Shown piece by piece: positions 1 through 8,560 of a DNA stretch of 64,000 nt (within the stretch, counting starts at the first letter, position 1; the number at the start of each line of letters is the position of its first letter). The position numbers and the translations under genes are program-made. The notes beneath the pieces are model-generated. The model had not been told where the DNA came from. It saw only the letters and a program-made list of their open reading frames with translations, and did not search any database. Origin of the DNA: an uncultured Duncaniella sp. (lineage in GTDB: Bacteria; Bacteroidota; Bacteroidia; Bacteroidales; Muribaculaceae); assembly GCA_910587515.1 (NCBI GenBank), contig CAJULW010000026.1, forward strand, positions 42,526-106,525. Reading direction: 5' to 3'.

Positions 1-1233
1 AGTCCCGGATCGGAATACTTCCGAGTTTGTCCCGCTTCCGTTTATTTCACCGTCGTTGTTGACGTCAAGCCGGCCCAGGTATTCCACTTGGCAGTTGACC
101 ACGACATAAGTGGCCATATTGTTAGGTGTCCAGATGTCACCGGTAAGACTTGTGAACAGTCCGGTGTTCGTTTGGTATTGTGTGCCGGATGCTTCGTTCT
201 CTTCTATGTTTTTGCTCTCGATCTCGCGTTGCCCATAGTTGGCCGCTGTTCCGATGTGCTTGTTTTCGGCTTGCCAGAAATTGAATGTATATGTGCCGTC
301 AGGGAGTTCGGGATGTTCGGTGCGGTCGACAGGTTGTATGCTTGTGCCGGAATATTGTGCCGGAGTCTTGTAGAAATCCTCTTTGCTGTCTTGAGTACAG
401 ATGTCACCGTAGTTCGCGGTCATCCCGCCTGTGGCCGACCGTTCGTATAGCCAGGAGTATACAGGGACATTCACGACCTGATAGCTGTTGGGTGTGACGC
501 GTATGTCGAGGCCCGATTTGTAGTCGTGTCCCGGGATTATATTGAATGTTATCTGTGAAACCAGCCGTCGCAGGTGTATGGCACCGTCGCTGAGGGTAAA
601 TTGGCCATCACCCGTGGATGGGATGGTGACGGGTTGGAAATTTACCGTTTGCCAGTCGTCAAGGCGGTGTGGGCGGGAATGGTTGCCGTCGGCCGGGAGA
701 AGATTGGTGTAGCATCCGGCCATAGGTAAAGGCGGGAGGGGAGCGCTGACTGTTTCGTAGGTCGAAGGGGAGAGGACGGCTATGTCAAGAAATTTGTCCC
801 ATGTGTCCGCTTTTTCAAGGAGATCGCTTAGTGGAGCCTGTTCGTTCGGATTGTTTTTATCGATTCCTATATTGCTGACATTTCCTACGGCTACGATATA
901 GCTGTTGCCCGATTTGGTGTCTATCGTGACATTGTGTGTCGCGGGCTCCTTGTCGGTACTTCCCGGGGTTAGTTTCAACCATTCCGATGTCGCCTGGCGG
1001 GTATCTGCGTTGTAAGTGCGTATCCAAATGCTTTCGACTTGGTCGATCTGCCAGTCTTCGAGACTTGCGCGGCTGGTTTTTATGTCCATTTTCGGAAATG
1101 TCACCGGAATTGTCAGCGTGACGTTTCGGCCGCTGACCGTATAGTCTGGCGAGGGGAGGGTTTCTTCCTGACATGCCGTCGCGAGAAGCGTGGCAAGCAT
1201 TGGCAGCAGGAGTGTATGTCGTAGTATTTTCAT
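1..1233 (-). CDS. Fimbrial tip-like lipoprotein, DUF4906 type (3' end cut by window edge)
   Basis: The reading frame runs from an ATG near base 1233 and stays open for 411 codons to the left edge, so the C-terminus is missing. The N-terminus is a lipoprotein signal with lipobox LATAC (Cys about residue 21). The following segment (SRASLEDWQIDQVESIWIRTY, then a beta-rich region with TFNFWQAENK) resembles DUF4906-type proteins found at the distal end of Bacteroidales fimbrial operons, where they are thought to be tip or minor subunits. It is the last visible gene of the fimbrial operon, 17 bases after the preceding gene, and presumably co-transcribed. The role as tip subunit is inferred from family and position; the family call is from memory of sequence patterns. 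Confidence 0.75.
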   Translation of the reverse strand, partial: MKILRHTLLLPMLATLLATACQEETLPSPDYTVSGRNVTLTIPVTFPKMDIKTSRASLEDWQIDQVESIWIRTYNADTRQATSEWLKLTPGSTDKEPATHNVTIDTKSGNSYIVAVGNVSNIGIDKNNPNEQAPLSDLLEKADTWDKFLDIAVLSPSTYETVSAPLPPLPMAGCYTNLLPADGNHSRPHRLDDWQTVNFQPVTIPSTGDGQFTLSDGAIHLRRLVSQITFNIIPGHDYKSGLDIRVTPNSYQVVNVPVYSWLYERSATGGMTANYGDICTQDSKEDFYKTPAQYSGTSIQPVDRTEHPELPDGTYTFNFWQAENKHIGTAANYGQREIESKNIEENEASGTQYQTNTGLFTSLTGDIWTPNNMATYVVVNCQVEYLGRLDVNNDGEINGSGTNSEVFRSGT

Positions 1234-1250
1234 TGTGTCAGTGTTGTCAA

Positions 1251-2600
1251 TCAATTAAAAGGCGGTATTATGATGGATACATCGTCCATGTCGCAGAGAG
1301 TCCAATCGATGATAAGTTTTTCTTCTTTGGACTCGGGCGTAATACCGGTGATTTCGAAACGGTAGATATGATTGCGCAGTAGCATATCGAGGTCGGTCGT
1401 TGCTGTTCCGTCGTTGTATTCGGCCAGACGCATCCGATAGACCATGGATGAACCTGCCGCTCCGTCGCCTTTCGTGGTCACGCGGATATATGGGGCGTTC
1501 TGGCCTGTTTGAAGCATTTGCCGCGAATACTCGTAGACATAGCCTGAAAACACCGGACATTTGTCCTCGCGTAGGCTTGATGCATACTTGTCGTCTGCGA
1601 ACTCTATGATCTGTCCCGCGCTGATGTCGGTGTCTTTGTCTTCAAAAGAAGGTGGATTGACGTATGTCGCGGTGACTGGGATTGTAGGGGCTTTTACTTG
1701 TTGCGTTTCGTCTGTCTCTACAGTAGTCCATTGGCCTATGAAGGGAAATAGGGCACCGCTGTTCATGAAACCGTTTATTTCTACTTTGGCTATCCGGTAG
1801 TCATGGTTGGCGTCGGTTTCTTCGTTATATATACCGGTGATATTGATTTTGTCTACAACTTCGATCTTTGCCATTGTCCTAAGCAGATTCAGGTTTTTCC
1901 CTGTGTAAGCCTGTGACAGCGGATATGGGGCGGCTTCGGAACTGATGTCGAGAGCGCCTTTCGGAAGTGTGAATTTTTGAAAACCAGACATCGGGAAGTG
2001 CTGTCTGTCGGGTGTGTCGAAAAGGTTTGCCTGCAGCAGCTCCGTTGCAAGTGGCTTGTCGGTCATGACTGTGGCCTGTGATGTTGAGCAGATGTCGTCA
2101 ATGGATGTGACACCTGGAGTCAGGCCTTCGGGTTGTCCGGCTCCCATGCTTTGTCCGTTGGCAGTGGCCATGATGTAAAAGTCGATAGCTTTCTCCTTGT
2201 TGCTGTCGAAGTATGGCTCGTGGATGGCTGCGAGGATTTCGTAGACACTGTAGCTTCCGTTTGTCGATACGACTTTAGCTTCGGTGGTAAAATCTTGCAA
2301 AAGTTTGCGTTCGCTGTCGAACAGCAGGAAACGGAGGTCGGAGAGGACTATGAAGTTTTCCGCACCTGACCCTTCCTGGTCTCCGTCGGTGTCCGCTGTG
2401 CGTGTTATGCCGGTATCGCGTGTGCCGTATGTGTTGCGTGTAAGCACAGTGAATTTTAGATATAGGCCTTCATTCTTTTCCGTTGGTGCCTCCGGAGCCG
2501 GGCAATTTAATTCGTCACCGACACATCCGATCATAATTATGGCTGATAAAAACAGCAATAATCTGGTGTATGTTTTAATATGTTTTTTTAATCGGATCAT
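1251..2600 (-). CDS. Mfa-like minor fimbrial subunit lipoprotein
   Basis: About 449 residues. The chosen ATG gives MIRLKKHIKTYTRLLLFLSA and a lipobox ending IIMIGC. The frame extends 27 codons further upstream but would then run into the preceding gene, so the later start is preferred; it leaves a 14-base gap. A long beta-rich body follows, with a C-terminal strand (WTLCDMDDVSIIIPPF) like the donor strand of Bacteroidales type V pilins, which are exported as lipoproteins and assembled on the surface by strand exchange. It lies between the Mfa2-like anchor and the DUF4906-type gene, the usual place for an accessory subunit. The exact subunit role (shaft, adaptor or tip) cannot be told from sequence. 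Confidence 0.75.
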   Translation of the reverse strand: MIRLKKHIKTYTRLLLFLSAIIMIGCVGDELNCPAPEAPTEKNEGLYLKFTVLTRNTYGTRDTGITRTADTDGDQEGSGAENFIVLSDLRFLLFDSERKLLQDFTTEAKVVSTNGSYSVYEILAAIHEPYFDSNKEKAIDFYIMATANGQSMGAGQPEGLTPGVTSIDDICSTSQATVMTDKPLATELLQANLFDTPDRQHFPMSGFQKFTLPKGALDISSEAAPYPLSQAYTGKNLNLLRTMAKIEVVDKINITGIYNEETDANHDYRIAKVEINGFMNSGALFPFIGQWTTVETDETQQVKAPTIPVTATYVNPPSFEDKDTDISAGQIIEFADDKYASSLREDKCPVFSGYVYEYSRQMLQTGQNAPYIRVTTKGDGAAGSSMVYRMRLAEYNDGTATTDLDMLLRNHIYRFEITGITPESKEEKLIIDWTLCDMDDVSIIIPPFN

Positions 2601-2614
2601 AATTTCAGATGTGT

Positions 2615-3679
2615 TTATAAGTCCCCGTATTGCGGGGGCACAACCCGCCAGCCGTTGATGTATATTCTTGATTTGACCCATTCCATGCCTTCACCGATAA
2701 AAAACACCAATGAATAGTCGTCATAGCGGTCAAGATAATCTTGATTGGAAGTTGCGACATCGTATTTCCCTCTGACGATCAAGAGATAGTCTATCAGTGG
2801 AATGTCGATGATAGGTTCTTGTCGGCTTTCTATGCTGACCGTGAGACGCTGGGGCATATTGGCCATGAGACGTCCGGTGCTCAATTCGGCTATTAGGCCT
2901 GATGGCATTCCTTTGCCGGCTTTTGATGTCGTCGCATCTTCGTCAAAGTCTGCTTCGGTACTTTCTATGGACCATGGTTTGTATGTGAACTCGGGCGAGT
3001 TTCCGGCTATGTCGTTGCGGTATGTTATCTCGCTGTTAGCTCCGGAGAGCCGGATATTGAACATTGCGGGGTCTATTGGATTGCCGTCGACATTCTGTAA
3101 AAATACGGACAGTCGGTTTGTATTCTTGGTCAGCATTACGGGAGCTATGTCGACCGTTCCGTATGTATCCGGAAATTCGACATCGTATGCGATGCCATGG
3201 TAGAAAGGCCTGATGTAGCGGTCGGAATAGAGGTTTGGGGCTGTACCGAAAAGCGGCAGAGAGGCTGAAAGCTCGTTTATCGAGGCGGGCGCGTCGCTAT
3301 TGGCTATCGTGAATGATATAGCATCGGGATTGAGCGACTTGCCTTCGCACCATGCGAGGAGATCGTATTTCCCGGGTTTCACGTCGACGTCCATATAAAA
3401 CATATTGTCTGTTGTCAGTTCGCGTTGCTCGGTCTTTTTCAGTACGAGTTTCCCTTGCTTGTCAAAAATATAGAGCGATACGTCGGATACCTGCGCTCCG
3501 AACGCGTCGGAATTCAATATGTTTTTGGTGTATCGGAAACTGACGCGGTAATGAACCGAGCAATCGCCTTGCCCGTCGTAGATAGCCGAGTCGCAGGATG
3601 TCAGACTTATGGCTCCCGCGATCATCGCTGTGACTATAACGGCAGCGTGGATGAATCGACGTATGCTTGACATTTTCAT
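2615..3679 (-). CDS. FimB/Mfa2-family fimbrial anchor lipoprotein
   Basis: 354 residues with a lipoprotein signal ending LTSC (about residue 29). Right after it comes CSVHYRVSFRYTKN and VSDVSLYIFDKQGKLVL, the pattern I associate with the FimB/Mfa2 family (PF08842). In Porphyromonas gingivalis these proteins anchor fimbriae to the outer membrane and limit their length. The C-terminus (YINGWRVVPPQYGDL) has the WRVV strand shared with the fimbrillin of this operon (NWRVVGPQTGIIL). A second Met two codons in is an equally possible start. It follows the fimbrillin after a 265-base gap that holds a terminator, so it is probably made in smaller amounts. Confidence 0.85.
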   Translation of the reverse strand: MKMSSIRRFIHAAVIVTAMIAGAISLTSCDSAIYDGQGDCSVHYRVSFRYTKNILNSDAFGAQVSDVSLYIFDKQGKLVLKKTEQRELTTDNMFYMDVDVKPGKYDLLAWCEGKSLNPDAISFTIANSDAPASINELSASLPLFGTAPNLYSDRYIRPFYHGIAYDVEFPDTYGTVDIAPVMLTKNTNRLSVFLQNVDGNPIDPAMFNIRLSGANSEITYRNDIAGNSPEFTYKPWSIESTEADFDEDATTSKAGKGMPSGLIAELSTGRLMANMPQRLTVSIESRQEPIIDIPLIDYLLIVRGKYDVATSNQDYLDRYDDYSLVFFIGEGMEWVKSRIYINGWRVVPPQYGDL

Positions 3680-3875
3680 AGACCTTGATATTCTGTGGTG
3701 TTTTGTGGTTATTATTCGTTTAGGATATATCGGGTGGCGACGTGACGGGGATACGTATTGGCCGCTCGTGATTTTCTACAGGGGTGGATACCGTCGGTGG
3801 TGTCTGGTTGTTGTGGTCGTATCGTGTGGATCTTACACGTTAGTTTGCGGGGAGAGGATGGAAGTGATAGAGGTG

Positions 3876-3919
3876 AAAAAAAACTACGGTGGCTATGGAG
3901 TGGCGGTAGCCACCGTAGT
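3876..3919 (-). terminator. Intrinsic terminator between fimbrillin and anchor genes
   Basis: Perfect 13-base-pair stem (ACTACGGTGGCTA with its complement, 11-base loop) followed on the minus strand by a run of T. It starts about 25 bases after the fimbrillin stop codon. Because the anchor and minor subunit genes continue downstream in the same direction, it probably acts as a partial terminator. The rest of the 265-base gap shows no gene and no clear promoter. Confidence 0.85.
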
Positions 3920-3944
3920 CAAGATTATAGGGTTATGTCTGATT

Positions 3945-5957
3945 TTATAGGATGATGCCGGTCTGGGGGCCTACTACGCGCCAGTTGAGAATGTTTAGGC
4001 GATATTTGATGTAGTAGGAGTCCTGTCCCATCGGAGGAACGATTGGATTGTCAGCTCCGTAGAGACCTGTGGCGAGACCTTCGATACGGTCGACACCGAG
4101 AGTGTATACGTGGTTGCGGACGAGTCCGAAATAGCCGGGCTTGACATTTTCCCAATTGATAGTGGCGTTCGGATTATTGGCATTGGCTGCGTTGTCCGGA
4201 TCTTCGTACCATCCGAGATGACGGATGGGTATGGAGAAGTAGCACATGCCTTCGGTATATGCGTAGGCATTGCCGGTAGATTGCCACAGGGCGTTGTTCA
4301 CCTGGGTTATGTTAGACTCTTCCACCTGTACATAGTTGTCAGAACCGTTCGGTTTGTAGTATACAGCCTGGCCGTTAAGATTTTCATTAAGTTGCAAGGT
4401 GACATAACGCTGTGGCAAGGCCATGGTGCCGCGAACTTCTTTGGAGGGGTGTGTCACAGAGAAGATAGCTTTCAGGCTTGTGTTGGCGTTTGTGGAGCGT
4501 ATTGCAACATAGGGGATAGCAGCCTGAGTGCTGGCATCTGGGTTGGAGATGTAGAGAACTCCTTGCACATCAAGCATAGCGTCGACGATGGTTTTTGCAT
4601 AATCTGCCGCATTGGTGGGCACAGCGTCGAAGTATACGTTATATTTATTGTCTGTCTGATGGAAGAGATAGAAAGTGGTGTTTTCGGATATCTCTGAGTT
4701 GTTTGCGGAGTTCGTGAGTTTGTAACGTCCTGCGAGGATTACAGACGGTGCAGCGGCGCGTGGGTTGAGTGACGCGAAAGCTGCTTTGCCCATGGTGTTT
4801 TCAAGTACGTAGCGGACGTTTTCGGGCTCACCGATAACGTTTGTCTCGTTATTCCATTTGCTGACGCCTACATAACCTTCCGAATTTGGGTTGGTAATTT
4901 GATTGAAACTGTAGTATTTCAATTTATAGTCACCGACAAGCTTGCCTGCACCTGTAGTTCCGTCGGTCAGCTGATCCATGATGTTGTCGGAAACCTGTGG
5001 GAATTCTGTTGCGTAGAAAGAAGGAGAACAGCCCCAATAGCTACGCTTTTTGGCCTCGTCGTTCCAAGCCCATGTGTAACCGAAATAATTGTCGATATCA
5101 GATTTGGTAGGTATGACTCCGTCTTTGTCCGCTGAGAATTTTTTTATGGCGAACATAGAGTTCGCGTCAGCGTTGACTGTCCATCCTTGTGGAACGAATG
5201 TAAGATTGTAGCCGTTTACCTCATAGTCTTTCACTCCGGTGTTTTCGCTCTCGGTGGTGTTGAGTGTGAAGTTTACTTTTGCCGCGTAGCGTTCTACGTA
5301 GATGTTGATGATTCTGCTATCGTCATCCGACTCGTTGGCTGAGTCGTACGATGGAAAGAACTGACCTTGAGTTAAGGGAGTGCCTGTGATCTTGACGTTT
5401 GGTGCAGATGTCACATTGTCAGTGCCATAGTATGCCGAGTTGCTCATGGAGAAGCCTGTGGCGTCATTCTTGTATGAGTAGCGTTCAGCGTCGCGCAGAT
5501 CAGACATGACTTTTGTGGTTGCCCCTCCGAATTCGTCGAAATTCTGCGGATTGATGAAGCACATGACGTAGGCGGGAGAGTTCTGTCCTTTTACAAGGTT
5601 GATGCTTACGATGGCTTCCGCAAATTTTCCGACGCTGGGATATTGATTATCCGATTTATCGTTGTTAAAATTAAAGCCTTCTACGTTTGTTTGTGCGTCG
5701 ATGCGATTGCCGTTACGGTCATAAAATATGAAATTCAATGATTTAACGTCGTTTTCGGTATCGGTGCCGTCAACGAAATCATTGTCTTCCGCACGTCCGA
5801 CAACTTGAGGGTTCGATATCGCTATCTTCAGATAGCGCGTCTGATCGGAGTCGACTACCCCGTTGCCATTGCCTGATGTCGGGGCGTCATCGGAGCAGGA
5901 TGTAAGCCCTATCGATAGGGCTGCGATAGCACCGAATAGTAATTTTGAATTTTTCAT
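3945..5957 (-). CDS. Major fimbrillin, Mfa1/FimA family
   Basis: 670 residues. Lipoprotein signal MKNSKLLFGAIAALSIGLTSC (Cys 21), then a Gly/Asn/Ser-rich linker and an acidic segment around NPQVVGRAEDND. The Arg near residue 55 sits where Mfa1/FimA precursors of P. gingivalis are cleaved by an Arg-specific protease before polymerisation; cleavage here is inference. The C-terminus YYIKYRLNILNWRVVGPQTGIIL is typical of the family. A strong hairpin right after the stop, and its place as first structural gene after the DUF3868 gene, fit the highly expressed shaft subunit. It is longer than P. gingivalis Mfa1, with the extra length spread through the middle. Confidence 0.88.
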   Translation of the reverse strand: MKNSKLLFGAIAALSIGLTSCSDDAPTSGNGNGVVDSDQTRYLKIAISNPQVVGRAEDNDFVDGTDTENDVKSLNFIFYDRNGNRIDAQTNVEGFNFNNDKSDNQYPSVGKFAEAIVSINLVKGQNSPAYVMCFINPQNFDEFGGATTKVMSDLRDAERYSYKNDATGFSMSNSAYYGTDNVTSAPNVKITGTPLTQGQFFPSYDSANESDDDSRIINIYVERYAAKVNFTLNTTESENTGVKDYEVNGYNLTFVPQGWTVNADANSMFAIKKFSADKDGVIPTKSDIDNYFGYTWAWNDEAKKRSYWGCSPSFYATEFPQVSDNIMDQLTDGTTGAGKLVGDYKLKYYSFNQITNPNSEGYVGVSKWNNETNVIGEPENVRYVLENTMGKAAFASLNPRAAAPSVILAGRYKLTNSANNSEISENTTFYLFHQTDNKYNVYFDAVPTNAADYAKTIVDAMLDVQGVLYISNPDASTQAAIPYVAIRSTNANTSLKAIFSVTHPSKEVRGTMALPQRYVTLQLNENLNGQAVYYKPNGSDNYVQVEESNITQVNNALWQSTGNAYAYTEGMCYFSIPIRHLGWYEDPDNAANANNPNATINWENVKPGYFGLVRNHVYTLGVDRIEGLATGLYGADNPIVPPMGQDSYYIKYRLNILNWRVVGPQTGIIL

Positions 5958-6036
5958 TACAAAAAAATTGGGTTAGAAATTATTGGTCGATTAATATATG
6001 GGATAAAAGGTTTAAGAGGTCGTTGTTATGCTTATC

Positions 6037-7455
6037 TTACTTGGAAATAAATCCGAGTTCACGCAGACAGACGATTGCATCACTGGCTTCGGCAACACCC
6101 TCTTCAGCGGCTGCTTGTAAGAGTGGAAACGCGCTGTCGTAATTGCCTGTAGTGGCTTCGAGTATACCAAGGGCATAGACTGCTTCAGGTGATTTCCCGG
6201 CTTTTTTCAGATACTCGCGTGACTTTTCGCTCTCCCCGTGGGCTATAGCCGTGTTGGCGGCGTTGAGGTTGGCCACCTCTGAGTCGGGATACATGCGCAC
6301 GGCCACTTCCATGACCTCACGAAAATCAGGAGAGTCCTTGTCGAGGCTTTGCGCAAGCATGAACAACTCTTCGAGAGACAGTTTTTGTGGTGCCGTGGCC
6401 ATTATAGCCGCGATTTCCTTGACGTTTGTATAATGCCGTATAGTATAGTTGACCGCATAGTCGCTGTGACGCAATGATGGATAGACTTCGTTGAGCAACA
6501 CTTCATATTGATCAGGGAAGCTTGTCTTCAGCCGCCATTCGCGTTTGTCGGGATCAAGACTTTCATCCGTGATGATTTTAAGAATTCCTTCCTTGTCGGC
6601 CAAGTTGTGGCTTCTGACCCATTTGATGAGCCCTTCCCAGTCTTCGGCCTCCCACGATGTGTGCATTACAGACAATGGGAATGAGTAGAGTTCGCTTACA
6701 TAGGTTGTCAGAGCCTCGGTGCGTCCTTTGGCGAGTCGTTCGTTGTTTTTGTAAGGTCCTTCTGGTGATGCGAATCCTTTGATAGACAGAGATGTGATCG
6801 TGACATCCTTATCACTGCGTACCGCTTCGATGGTCGAGCGTATCTTTGCGAGTTCTTGCGGGTTGCGGTGATATTCAGGAGAGATGTCCGTACTGTTGAT
6901 GCGGAAGTCGATATATGCCGAACCGTGAATTTCACGTGTCTTTACCACTTCACCCTCGGGTTTGACGTATACGAGCACCGGTTTGAACACTTTTGGACGG
7001 AAGTCGAGAGAGGCAAGTCCCTTTTCGCTGCTTTCTCCTTCCGCCTCACCGCAGCATCCGTCTGTTTGGCTTATGATTTTGAGTGTCGATAGTTCCATCC
7101 AGTCAGCGTAGGCAACCATGGCCGAATAGCCATATATGTCTCCCTTGCCTGAACGCATCATTATATATTGCGGGTGGTTACCGTCATGGCGCATATGTTG
7201 GTAGTAGCGTGTGCGGCCCGCTATGAGTAGCGGTTTCAGCCAGATGCTGTCTTGGCCGTCGGTTACCACCGGACGCAGCCAGATTTCTCGGTTGGCGCGC
7301 GTTGGGAAGACGGATGGATTGACACTCATTTTAACCAATAGCTTGCTTTCCGTCCGTTCGACGCTTACATTGCTTACGGCTCCGGATGGCAGGGATTGTG
7401 CGGTGGCTAAGAGTGTCGTGGCGCACAATGCCATGCTTGCGAATATATTTTTCAT
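6037..7455 (-). CDS. DUF3868 / OmpA-like periplasmic protein of the fimbrial operon
   Basis: 472 residues, with a cleavable signal peptide (MKNIFASMALCATTLLATAQS). The N-terminal half matches the DUF3868 pattern (PF12984): beta-rich, with LRPVVTDGQDSIWLKPLLIAGRTRYY. The middle has an OmpA-C-like segment (TSLSIKGFASPEGPYKNNERLAKGRTEAL), suggesting peptidoglycan contact. The last 130 residues look like helical TPR-type repeats. Such genes commonly sit just ahead of Bacteroidales fimbrillin genes. A likely role is periplasmic support or assembly of the fimbriae; this is inferred from context, as I know of no established biochemical function. It begins 16 bases after the DUF3575 gene. Confidence 0.82.
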   Translation of the reverse strand: MKNIFASMALCATTLLATAQSLPSGAVSNVSVERTESKLLVKMSVNPSVFPTRANREIWLRPVVTDGQDSIWLKPLLIAGRTRYYQHMRHDGNHPQYIMMRSGKGDIYGYSAMVAYADWMELSTLKIISQTDGCCGEAEGESSEKGLASLDFRPKVFKPVLVYVKPEGEVVKTREIHGSAYIDFRINSTDISPEYHRNPQELAKIRSTIEAVRSDKDVTITSLSIKGFASPEGPYKNNERLAKGRTEALTTYVSELYSFPLSVMHTSWEAEDWEGLIKWVRSHNLADKEGILKIITDESLDPDKREWRLKTSFPDQYEVLLNEVYPSLRHSDYAVNYTIRHYTNVKEIAAIMATAPQKLSLEELFMLAQSLDKDSPDFREVMEVAVRMYPDSEVANLNAANTAIAHGESEKSREYLKKAGKSPEAVYALGILEATTGNYDSAFPLLQAAAEEGVAEASDAIVCLRELGFISK

Positions 7456-7471
7456 CTTGGTGGGCGTTGTG

Positions 7472-8050
7472 TTAGAATAAATAGACGAGATTGACAGCGG
7501 CCTTTGTCGGACCTACATAATTATGGTGGCGGTTTCGTGCCGTATTGCGTCCGCATCCCGCGCATTCGTATACGTCATAGCGGGAATGGAGCCATCCTAT
7601 GCCGATCTCGGTTTCGAGGTTGAAATGACGGCCGAGTATCCATGTGTAGCCGTAGCCTATGCCGACGCCTCCGAACCAGCCTTGATATCGGTGGTCTTTC
7701 AGTCCGGAAAAGTCTGTGCCGAGAAATTTCGTATTACTGAGATCGATGTGCCCTATATTGTATTTCCCTCCGATAAGGTGTGCCCCGACAAAGTGTCCGG
7801 CAGTTGCGTCGCAGAACCAATATCTGGCCTCAGGTTGGACAAACCAATGCTTCCAGCGTTTCCCTCCGGAGAATGACCATGCGTTGAAGTTTCCGGAAAG
7901 ATCTACGGACCAGCGAGGCGCTACAGTCAGTTCGGCTCCGAGATTGATTGTAGCGGTGGCATCGTAGAGAAGATTGGTTTTCAGCGCGAATTGCGCGTTG
8001 GCCGAGATAGTAGTCATCACTACGAACAGCATACTGTAAATGAATTTCAT
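7472..8050 (-). CDS. DUF3575 outer-membrane beta-barrel protein, first gene of fimbrial operon
   Basis: 192 residues. A signal peptide (cleavage after about SANA) is followed by amphipathic strands rich in aromatic residues and glycine: FALKTNLLYDATATINLGAE, the FVGAHLIGGKYN region and the GIGYGYTWILGRHFNLE region, ending VNLVYLF. A terminal Phe is usual for proteins inserted by the BAM complex. It matches the DUF3575 pattern (PF12099). Gene order DUF3575-DUF3868-fimbrillin is recurrent in Bacteroidales, and it is the promoter-proximal gene here after a 510-base gap. A conserved CAGCGRN segment near the C-terminus may form a loop disulfide. Function is unknown beyond the association with fimbriae. 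Confidence 0.82.
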   Translation of the reverse strand: MKFIYSMLFVVMTTISANAQFALKTNLLYDATATINLGAELTVAPRWSVDLSGNFNAWSFSGGKRWKHWFVQPEARYWFCDATAGHFVGAHLIGGKYNIGHIDLSNTKFLGTDFSGLKDHRYQGWFGGVGIGYGYTWILGRHFNLETEIGIGWLHSRYDVYECAGCGRNTARNRHHNYVGPTKAAVNLVYLF

Positions 8051-8251
8051 TTTTGGGGATTTATGATAGAGTTACTATTTTGTTAGTATTCTGTTGGAAG
8101 TAAAGGTTTAAATTGGCGTGTAAGCCTTTTTGGTTTTTTATTTACAAGCATAACACAATGTTTTTCAGCCTCAACATAAAATTTATTTGTCGATTTGCCA
8201 TACTTTTCGCATTATGTGATGTGATTAAACTGTCATTAACAGTCTGTCGAT

Positions 8252-8289
8252 GCAAAATTACCAAATCAGGGCATGAAAATCACCCCCCC
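8252..8289 (-). promoter_or_regulatory. Candidate fimbrial operon promoter with adjacent G7 tract
   Basis: The minus strand reads TAATTTTGC at 8260-8252, a full match to the Bacteroidota -7 element TAnnTTTG. No clean TTTG lies 19-20 bases upstream. Seven consecutive G (8289-8283 on the minus strand) lie roughly 40 bases upstream of the expected start of transcription. The predicted leader to the DUF3575 start codon would be about 195 bases. The element is visible; its use is inferred. Confidence 0.45.
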
Positions 8290-8560
8290 AGTTAAATTAT
8301 GTTAAATAAGAAGGTGGTATTCTACTTTTTAAATTTAATACAAACAATACCTTGGATATCAGCTGTCACAGCCTGTATAAAATGCGTGTAAGTATAAAAA
8401 AGATTGTTGAAAATTAGGTGGTATCGGATTGATGGGTATTATTGCGTTGGGTTGAAAATAATGAAAATGGATGAGCCTCCACGACCTCAGCGATTAAGAT
8501 GGATAGTACGATTTGTACCTCCCATCTTAAATTATTATCTGCACTGCGTCTGACTGTTGT
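8290..8560. other. Intergenic region between fimbrial operon and ygiQ-family gene
   Basis: AT-rich and with no convincing gene. The 9-mer AGGTGGTAT occurs twice about 105 bases apart (near 8313 and 8416). An imperfect inverted repeat (TTAAGATGG at 8494-8502, CCATCTTAA at 8522-8530, with an inner GTAC/GTAC pair) lies 31 bases beyond the YgiQ stop. It lacks a T run on either strand, so it is not a confident terminator. Confidence 0.5.

Noticed and set aside
8494..8530. Inverted repeat as a YgiQ terminator
   Set aside because: No T run follows on either strand, and the stem is broken by an internal loop.
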